Shown: positions 6,755 to 12,676 of the stretch, one piece after another
Numbering within the stretch: the first letter of the stretch is position 1
How the letters are laid out: each line of letters opens with the position of its first letter
NCBI GenBank assembly: GCA_016929175.1
Contig: JAFGJI010000092.1
Coordinates: 1 to 12,676 of the forward strand
Source of the DNA: Thermoplasmatota archaeon
Lineage (GTDB): Archaea > Thermoplasmatota > Penumbrarchaeia > Penumbrarchaeales > Penumbrarchaeaceae
Length of the DNA: 12,676 nt
Direction of reading: 5' to 3'
The notes under the pieces: generated by a model
Seen by the model: the letters and a program-made list of their open reading frames with translations, nothing else
Database searches by the model: none
Told to the model about the DNA's origin: nothing
Position numbers and translations under genes: made by a program

Positions 6755-9700
6755 ATGGAGATGATGATGGTCCGTTGCATGATCCTGTCATTCGTTATCC
6801 TGCTGATCGCTCCAGACATCATGCACATCGGGCCTCCTTCCCCTGAACCCGGCCTCCAGGATATCTTCGCACCTTACTGGCCCATCGAGATAGGCTCCAA
6901 TTCGGAACTGATGGCATTGGCCGATACCGAAGGGTGGCCGGGAAATGGTACCGAAGAACACCCTTACGTGATCGGGGACCTTGTGATAGAGAGCGACGGT
7001 TGGACAGTGAACGGTATCGAGATATCAGGTACAGACCTGTTTCTGACGATAGAGAATTGCACCCTGACCGGATTCTCGTCCTACGGCATCCTGGTGGACA
7101 ACTGTTCCAATATCCGGTTATTTAACAACAGAATAAACAAAACGACCTGGGGGATACGGATCGACCACTGTCCGTCGACCGAGATATGTTTCAATCTGAT
7201 CGACCGAAGTTCGATCGGAATTATATCCAATAATGGCAACTCCAATTCGATAAACAACAATACAATATATCTCCCCGAATTCGAAGGCATCCACATAGAA
7301 GATGAAACAAATTGCATGGTCGAACGGAACAATATCGTTTTGGGGAGCGGTGGTGGGTCCGGTGCCGTTATTCGGGGATGTACATACATGGAATTCGATC
7401 AGAATAAGATAATATCAGGTTCCGATATACCATCACCTCTCAAGGTCTCGAACTGCGCCTTGATGCGGATCGGACATGATCGTTTCCAAAATGGGAGCGA
7501 GATCTCCCTTGTTGACAGCATCGGATCCATTTTCCTTGAGAACGAGATGCACGATGTCCCTCTGAGGCTTGATCGCAGTACCTTTGAGTTCCATAACAAC
7601 AGTTTCTTCGGATGCGGTGTGATCGTCGACGAATATTCCACAGGTCCATGGCTGCAGAATGTCGAAATTGACACATCAAATACGGTCAACGGGAGGATGA
7701 TATGGTACGCGCGGTCCAATTCATCCCTCAACGCATTGACACCGGATCAGAAGATCGGACAGTTGATCATCTTCAACGTCAAAGAGGGCAGGGTCCCTTC
7801 GATCACGCTGGGCAATACGACGGTGGCTATCCAGGCAGTGTCTTGTGATGGATTGACCTTGGACGGTCCGACCATATCGGACTGCGATCACGGAATTATT
7901 GTTCAAAACACAATAAATTCGGCCATTTTAAGATCCAATATCTCAAGATCCAAGAGAAACGGCATAAGGATGTTCAACAGCTTGAACAATGAGATCCGCG
8001 GCAACCTCATTCTTGATACGCAGAGATACGATCAAGAGGAGGGGGGTATATTCCTTCACAACTGTCAGGATTGCATTGTAGAGGAGAACACCGTGTTCAG
8101 CCAGTTGGGTTCCGACTCCCCCTTGGGGATCCATCTCTCATGGTCGGATAATAATATGATCACGAACAATTACATGTTCTACAACGGAGGTACCGTTGAC
8201 TCCTACCGTTCCTGGGAATTCCAATCATTTGACAGAATTGGTAACAATTGGTGGAACTCCTCCAACGGCATAGGCAATTATTGGAGGGACTGGAGAACTC
8301 CGGATGATGACGGTGACGGGATCGTCGATATTCCCTACCCCATAGGAGCTACCGGAGCCGTAATGCCGCAGGACAATTATCCCCTAACAACGTGCCCGGT
8401 TGTCGCTCCTCCCGAAAACATCTCTGTAATTTCTGCAGATAGCGGTCTCCTGATATCATGGGACCCTCCGGTCCAGACATGGTTCGCTTCCATTGGGTCC
8501 TATGTATTGTATAAGGGGTTTGACACAGGTATACTTACACTATTTGCCTCCGTGAACGCCGATACTCCATACTATCATGATACGTCCGCTATCCCCGGTA
8601 CCTATTACTACTATCAGGTTACAGCTATCAATCAGCTGATGGAGAGCGATCCATCCGAGATCGTAAGAGCTGAGCTTACAACGATACCGACCACTATCAA
8701 CATAACCTCGCCAGTGAACGGGTCGTTCTTCAACAGGAATGAGGCGGTAGTGGAATGGGAGGTGTTCGAGAACGGCAGCGGGATCGACCATTTCGAGGTA
8801 AGGCTGGATGAAGGTCCATGGATCGATACCGGTATCAACACATCATATCTTTTATCCGGCCTTCCAGAGGGGCTGCACACCGTTCATGCAGCGGTTGTTG
8901 ACAATTGGTCCGGCATCCGGGTCGACTCCGCGAATTTCACGGTCGATATGACAGGACCGGACCTGACCATTATCAGGCCCGACAACGGATCTTTCATCAA
9001 TACACGACAGGTTACGGTTGAATGGGCCTCTTCCGATGAACTCTCGGAGATCACGGTTTTCGAAGTAAGAGCGGACTTTTACAACTGGACAACGACAGAG
9101 AACGAGAACTGGTATGAATTCAACTTCTCCACGGAAGGCCTCCACCATGTGGAAGTGGCAGCAGTTGATGAGGCGGGCAACAGGGTCGAGAAAGGCATCT
9201 CCTTCACCCTGGACACCCATCTCCCGGAACTCACCATAGAAACCCCGGAGGATGGGTTATACTTCACGATCGGGGACATAAAGATATCATGGGTGGGCAG
9301 CGACAACGGAACAGGTCTTGAAGGCTACTGGTTCCGCATGAACGACTGGAACTGGACATCCATCGGAATGAGGACCGACCGTTCCCTCTGGGGCCTTCCG
9401 GACGGCCATTACAAGATATGCATCAAGGCCGTCGACAGAGCGGGGAATTCCAGAACGGAGACCGTGGGATTCGTGATCGACGGGACATCCCCGGACCTCA
9501 GGGTCCTGAGCCCGGTGGACGGATCGTTCATCAGCAACTCACCGGTGACCGTCAGATGGAACGGGACGGATGGAACGTCCGGTATCGATCACTTCGAGAT
9601 AAGGCTCGAAGGTGATACATGGAGGGAGGTCGGGGATGATCTCACCTTCACCATGGTCAACCTGATCGAAGGGCATTACCTGTTCAGCGTGAGGGCGTGG

Positions 9701-10399
9701 GACAGAGCGGGGAACGACATCACGGTCTCCACGTCCTTCACCCTGGACCAGACCCGGCCCGAGGTCGTAACTTATTCACCCGTCGGTGATGAGGTGGATG
9801 TCGGTACGGTCATATCGATCACGTTCAACGAGAGGATGCACACATCGACCATGCAGTTCCACATGGATGATGTCAAGGGGAATATCGAATGGAAGGGGGA
9901 CCGAGCGATATTCCTGCCGGATGAGGACCTGGATTTCGGAAATGAATACACGGTCACCGCAGTTGGATGGGACCTTGCGGGAAACAGAATGGAGAAGCTT
10001 ATTTGGAAATTCACGACCACGAACAAAGGGACCGTGCAGGGCTACATCTTCGACAGAAAGGGGCATCCGGTCGAATTCGTCAGGATATATGTGGAGGGAG
10101 AGAACGACACAAGATCGAGGGAGGACGGCTTCTTCATTATCGATCTTCCAGCGGGCATCAATACCATCATCTTCGAGGCTGATGGTTACAGAAGGGTGGA
10201 GGTCGAGATGGAAATAAAGCCTGGCAGACTGCACACCATCGACAGCCTTGTACTTTCGGATGATGACAGGGGTGGCCTAACAACGATGTCCTGCCTGTTG
10301 TGGGCTTTTCTTGTGATGATCTCCATGGCTTCCATGACCGCCCTGGCCTTGTATCTGAACTCGAGGAGAAAGGCCCAAAGCACGATTCCCGAGGAATGA
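6755..10399 (+). CDS. NosD-like parallel beta-helix surface protein with FN3, tandem Ig-like repeats and a membrane anchor
   Basis: 1214 residues from ATG 6755. GAGGT abuts this codon and suits ATG 6761 better, a difference of two residues. The signal peptide is at 5-25. GNGTEEHPYVIGDLVIES (64-81) opens a right-handed beta-helix (about 70-545) with Asn-rich turns, as in NosD/PbH1 proteins. Residues 495-545 carry the NosD-type ending, with GNYWRDW, DDDGDGIVD and QDNYPL. An FN3 domain (552-642) is followed by four Ig-like units of exactly 89 residues (646-1001) with VDxAGN-type motifs. A related Big_5/SbsA-like unit (about 1003-1090) and a carboxypeptidase-regulatory-like beta sandwich (1091-1168) come next. 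A DDD linker, a membrane helix (about 1176-1200) and SRRK...IPEE end it. Such helices often bind or cleave polysaccharides, but no catalytic set is recognisable. The copper-loading role of true NosD is not implied. It is probably a glycosylated envelope or adhesion protein. The first half is AT-richer than the Ig half. Confidence 0.85.
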   Translation: MEMMMVRCMILSFVILLIAPDIMHIGPPSPEPGLQDIFAPYWPIEIGSNSELMALADTEGWPGNGTEEHPYVIGDLVIESDGWTVNGIEISGTDLFLTIENCTLTGFSSYGILVDNCSNIRLFNNRINKTTWGIRIDHCPSTEICFNLIDRSSIGIISNNGNSNSINNNTIYLPEFEGIHIEDETNCMVERNNIVLGSGGGSGAVIRGCTYMEFDQNKIISGSDIPSPLKVSNCALMRIGHDRFQNGSEISLVDSIGSIFLENEMHDVPLRLDRSTFEFHNNSFFGCGVIVDEYSTGPWLQNVEIDTSNTVNGRMIWYARSNSSLNALTPDQKIGQLIIFNVKEGRVPSITLGNTTVAIQAVSCDGLTLDGPTISDCDHGIIVQNTINSAILRSNISRSKRNGIRMFNSLNNEIRGNLILDTQRYDQEEGGIFLHNCQDCIVEENTVFSQLGSDSPLGIHLSWSDNNMITNNYMFYNGGTVDSYRSWEFQSFDRIGNNWWNSSNGIGNYWRDWRTPDDDGDGIVDIPYPIGATGAVMPQDNYPLTTCPVVAPPENISVISADSGLLISWDPPVQTWFASIGSYVLYKGFDTGILTLFASVNADTPYYHDTSAIPGTYYYYQVTAINQLMESDPSEIVRAELTTIPTTINITSPVNGSFFNRNEAVVEWEVFENGSGIDHFEVRLDEGPWIDTGINTSYLLSGLPEGLHTVHAAVVDNWSGIRVDSANFTVDMTGPDLTIIRPDNGSFINTRQVTVEWASSDELSEITVFEVRADFYNWTTTENENWYEFNFSTEGLHHVEVAAVDEAGNRVEKGISFTLDTHLPELTIETPEDGLYFTIGDIKISWVGSDNGTGLEGYWFRMNDWNWTSIGMRTDRSLWGLPDGHYKICIKAVDRAGNSRTETVGFVIDGTSPDLRVLSPVDGSFISNSPVTVRWNGTDGTSGIDHFEIRLEGDTWREVGDDLTFTMVNLIEGHYLFSVRAWDRAGNDITVSTSFTLDQTRPEVVTYSPVGDEVDVGTVISITFNERMHTSTMQFHMDDVKGNIEWKGDRAIFLPDEDLDFGNEYTVTAVGWDLAGNRMEKLIWKFTTTNKGTVQGYIFDRKGHPVEFVRIYVEGENDTRSREDGFFIIDLPAGINTIIFEADGYRRVEVEMEIKPGRLHTIDSLVLSDDDRGGLTTMSCLLWAFLVMISMASMTALALYLNSRRKAQSTIPEE
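8690..9757 (+). repeat. Four tandem 267-bp (89-residue) Ig-like units in the NosD-like gene
   Basis: The Pro codon of the xxSPxxGSF-type motif falls at 8711, 8978, 9245 and 9512, and again at 9779 in a fifth related unit, always exactly 267 bases apart. GACAGAGCGGGGAA occurs at 9434 and 9701 (267 apart). TCCTTCACCCTGGAC occurs at 9200 and 9734 (534 apart). Units 1 and 4 share SGIDHFE(V/I)RL. The units have diverged in protein but kept their length exactly. Confidence 0.88.
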
Positions 10400-10430
10400 C
10401 CCCTACTCCTCGATATTCCACTCATTCCTC
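10391..10430. other. 9-bp inverted repeat at the convergent stop codons
   Basis: GAGGAATGA (10391-10399, including the TGA stop of the NosD-like gene) and its exact reverse complement TCATTCCTC (10422-10430) flank 22 bases that contain the stop of the opposite gene. A transcript from either strand could form a 9-bp stem here. No U-run follows on either side, so a bidirectional terminator is possible but not shown; both arms are also coding sequence. Confidence 0.4.
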
Positions 10431-12676
10431 CTGTAATATGCCACCACCGCAAAAATCAATGCCGCAACGATGATCACTCCGGGAAATATGAGGAGCCACC
10501 AGGGGAAGGGGTCTTTTTCCTCGGTCACGGGCCTATGGGTCCCGTCATCTTTTTTAACAACTGAAAAATGGACCGTCATCTCTAACCGGCCGGGAGGGGG
10601 GCCTTCGGTGGACACATTGAGCACTGCCGCGTAACTGCCCGGAAGCAGTCCTGAAAGGGTTACCGACTGGCCCTCGTAGAAGGTGCCGTTCACGTACCAG
10701 ATGAACCTCAGCGGCCGGCTGTCGTTGTATTCCGCCCTGAGGACTATCTGCTGGGTGTTATCGAAGACCTCTCCCTCCCCGGGACTCGATATCGATACTC
10801 CGGATGGAGGCAGGGGTTCGGGCTCCTCGGGTTCCTTGGCCGGGATGATCCTGATCGACCAGTTGAAGCTTTCGGAATATGTTCCGGCAGATACCCGGAG
10901 CTCAAGGTCAACGGTCTCATCCAGAACAAGGTCATACTCTAAGGGGGAGAATTCGAATCCTGTGTTGTTCCCCACCTCCCATCCATTCAGATACCAGATG
11001 GTCTTAATTTGGTCCCCATCGGGGTCTTCCACCAGAACAAGGAACTCCAGAAAGCCGTTGTGGTCGACCTCGAGGAGGCCGGGAGAGGGAGTGACGTTCA
11101 CCGTCGGGTGCAGATCGACATCAAGGACGTTCACCGTCCAGTTGTGGGTGATGTTCAGGGATGGGTCCATGCTGTCGCTGATCCTCACTTCAATGAAGAA
11201 CGGTGAGTGTTCGGATGAGTTGGGGCCGATATGGTCCGAAAAGAGCACGACCGAGTTGCCATCGGAAGGCTGGAGGCCTCCTGCTTCACCGTTGACCCTC
11301 CATTCCAACAGTGGGACCGTCAGATCCGGGTCATCGACCTCCACCGAAAGCACCACTGGATCTCCTTCATCAATATCCAGCTCGGCCTCCTGTGGAGAGA
11401 AGTCCAGCAGCCGGGGCGCCCTGTTGACATCGATGACGGTCAGTCTCCAGACCAGCGTTCCGTTCTCATCCCCGAAGATGTACGAAGGGTCCACCGAATA
11501 TGTGATCACATAGGGGTCCTCCCTTGAAGAAAGCTCCCCGAGGAAATCCAGTGCGATGTTGAGGTGGTTGTCCCGATCCACCTCCAAGCCGTCTATTGAC
11601 CAGTTCCTGGTCGGGATCGGCTCTCCTCCCCTGTGAGCGATAGCGGTGATGTTCACCCATTCTCCCTCGCTGAAGAATATATCACCCGTCGGAACGTCTG
11701 ATGACATATTGAGAGATGGCCTTTCCTTGACCGTGAACACAACGATGACCCTGTTGTTCGTTTCGTTGTACTCGTATACCTCATCGAGAACGTCCACTTC
11801 AAGCTCCAGCGAATGGTTCCCGGGGGGCAGCTTCCCGAGAGGCACGGAGCCGATGTAACTCTCCTTTGCCTGCAGGCCCTCCACGGTCTCGGAATGCGCC
11901 TCGGTCCCGTTCCCATAGAGGATATGCAACGAGAACGGTCCGGTCCCGTGGTTCATGGTATTGTATACCGTGAACCCTGCGGTGAAATTGTCATCCTTTG
12001 TCCCCTCGTTCGTGTATGAGACCCCGAGGGAACTCTCATCCACCATCAGGTCCAGAGCCTTCGTGGTCACCGTACAGACATCGTACTCCTCCAGAGCACC
12101 TGCGAAAGCGAAGATCCCGAAGGACCCGTGATCGAAGGATGTCGGCGTATCGTCAGGATACCTCGGAGCTGTCAGGGTCCGGGTAAAGGTCTGCTGCGGC
12201 CCTGCCAAAGGTATGGTCGCAGCCACGTGACCTCCGGGGAACATGAGTGTTACCACTGTGTTCCCTGTTGCGAGTGCACCGCTCAGGTCGAAAGAGGACC
12301 CTTCCAGGACGGGCTCCCCGGCATCCACCCATATCCATATTATTTGGTCCTCGGGCTCCCGATCGTACTCCCTCAGCTTCCAAGGTATGGTGAAAGGGGT
12401 CCCTTGAATATCCATCTCGAATACCCTTTCGACAGTGTTCCCCACCGTTTGGTTGTAATAAAGTGCAGGTACGTCATCATCAAGGATGGGATAGGTAGTG
12501 AAGGTCCCTGCGGGCACTGTCCTCTTGAGGGGCACCCCGCAGGACATGTTCTGCAGGACCGAAGTGATCTCTCCCGAACCTCCGAAGGGTGCCCTGGCCG
12601 TGACGTTCACTTCCCATTCCTCATCGGGTATCAGGGGAAAATCATACTGCTCCAGCGGAGGGTCGTACTCGTACCC
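10403..12676 (-). CDS. Large surface protein with CARDB and PKD/Ig-like domains and a C-terminal anchor (partial, N-terminus beyond window)
   Basis: 757 residues are visible. The frame stays open from the GTG at 12610 through the right edge, and no signal peptide is seen, so the true start lies outside the window. Numbered from the edge: residues about 20-110 form a beta domain with VPAGTFTTYPI and YYNQTVGNTVERV. A beta-sandwich segment follows to about 205. Residues 209-320 fit a CARDB domain, with the typical LDEVYEYNETNNRV ending. Three PKD/Ig-like domains come next (about 322-416, 421-520, 523-612). Then there is an Ala-Lys-Glu-Pro-type acidic linker (614-624), another Ig/PKD-like domain (625-708), a membrane helix (about 725-747) and the tail YYRRNEWNIEE. 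No catalytic motif is visible; the missing N-terminus may hold one. It is probably extracellular and glycosylated, with an adhesion or structural role. It converges with the NosD-like gene, with three bases between the stop codons. Confidence 0.85.
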   Translation of the reverse strand, partial: GYEYDPPLEQYDFPLIPDEEWEVNVTARAPFGGSGEITSVLQNMSCGVPLKRTVPAGTFTTYPILDDDVPALYYNQTVGNTVERVFEMDIQGTPFTIPWKLREYDREPEDQIIWIWVDAGEPVLEGSSFDLSGALATGNTVVTLMFPGGHVAATIPLAGPQQTFTRTLTAPRYPDDTPTSFDHGSFGIFAFAGALEEYDVCTVTTKALDLMVDESSLGVSYTNEGTKDDNFTAGFTVYNTMNHGTGPFSLHILYGNGTEAHSETVEGLQAKESYIGSVPLGKLPPGNHSLELEVDVLDEVYEYNETNNRVIVVFTVKERPSLNMSSDVPTGDIFFSEGEWVNITAIAHRGGEPIPTRNWSIDGLEVDRDNHLNIALDFLGELSSREDPYVITYSVDPSYIFGDENGTLVWRLTVIDVNRAPRLLDFSPQEAELDIDEGDPVVLSVEVDDPDLTVPLLEWRVNGEAGGLQPSDGNSVVLFSDHIGPNSSEHSPFFIEVRISDSMDPSLNITHNWTVNVLDVDLHPTVNVTPSPGLLEVDHNGFLEFLVLVEDPDGDQIKTIWYLNGWEVGNNTGFEFSPLEYDLVLDETVDLELRVSAGTYSESFNWSIRIIPAKEPEEPEPLPPSGVSISSPGEGEVFDNTQQIVLRAEYNDSRPLRFIWYVNGTFYEGQSVTLSGLLPGSYAAVLNVSTEGPPPGRLEMTVHFSVVKKDDGTHRPVTEEKDPFPWWLLIFPGVIIVAALIFAVVAYYRRNEWNIEE

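Noticed and set aside
8237..8389. Assigning the beta-helix protein as the nitrous-oxide reductase factor NosD
   Set aside because: The repeat and the ending motif are shared by many archaeal beta-helix surface proteins. There are no nos genes nearby, and the Ig stalk and anchor do not fit a NosD maturation role.
10683..11513. Plus-strand open frame of 276 residues
   Set aside because: Its translation is Ser/Thr/Pro/Arg-rich low-complexity sequence with no recognisable domain, and it lies opposite a clear PKD/Ig-like coding region; it is a shadow frame.

Overview
The window looks like a piece of an archaeal chromosome, most likely Euryarchaeota and plausibly a Thermoplasmatota-type lineage. 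Four signs point that way. First, there is a type II (archaeal-class) glyceraldehyde-3-phosphate dehydrogenase. Second, there is a KaiC/RAD55-like RecA-fold protein. Third, TATA-like boxes lie about 25-35 bases upstream of starts, with Shine-Dalgarno sites of the AGGTGA type. Fourth, there are several very large secreted proteins with one C-terminal membrane anchor, poly-aspartate linkers and dense N-glycosylation sequons. The lineage is inferred from gene content only; no rRNA or tRNA gene is present.

Layout. 1-288 (-) is the N-terminal part of a HAD-IB (MtnX-like) phosphatase. A divergent promoter region (289-387) separates it from 388-3366 (+), a surface-anchored glycoside-hydrolase-like protein with cadherin-like repeats. 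This converges on 3401-4249 (-), a KaiC-like protein with a degraded ATPase site, which follows 4382-5395 (-), the GAPDH gene. A second divergent promoter region (5396-5504) leads to 5505-6644 (+), a membrane-anchored protein whose first domain resembles superoxide reductase (desulfoferrodoxin). Next is 6755-10399 (+), a NosD-like parallel beta-helix protein with exact 89-residue Ig-like repeats. It converges, with three bases between stop codons, on 10403 to the right edge (-), a partial surface protein with CARDB and PKD/Ig-like domains.

About three quarters of the window therefore encodes four cell-surface proteins. They share one plan: export, beta-rich ectodomain, acidic linker, one transmembrane helix, short basic tail; three of the four end in a Glu-Glu pair. 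They probably belong to the cell envelope and its contact with polysaccharides or other cells, but they are not one operon: orientations alternate and most genes have their own promoter-like element. The intracellular genes (phosphatase, KaiC-like protein, GAPDH) are unrelated housekeeping or signalling functions. No insertion sequence, CRISPR array, tRNA, rRNA or att site was seen, and no intergenic stretch exceeds about 135 bases.

The most interesting points are the superoxide-reductase-like ectodomain, whose predicted mature N-terminus is a putative ligand histidine; the KaiC-like protein lacking its key catalytic residues; and the exact 267-bp periodicity in the beta-helix protein.
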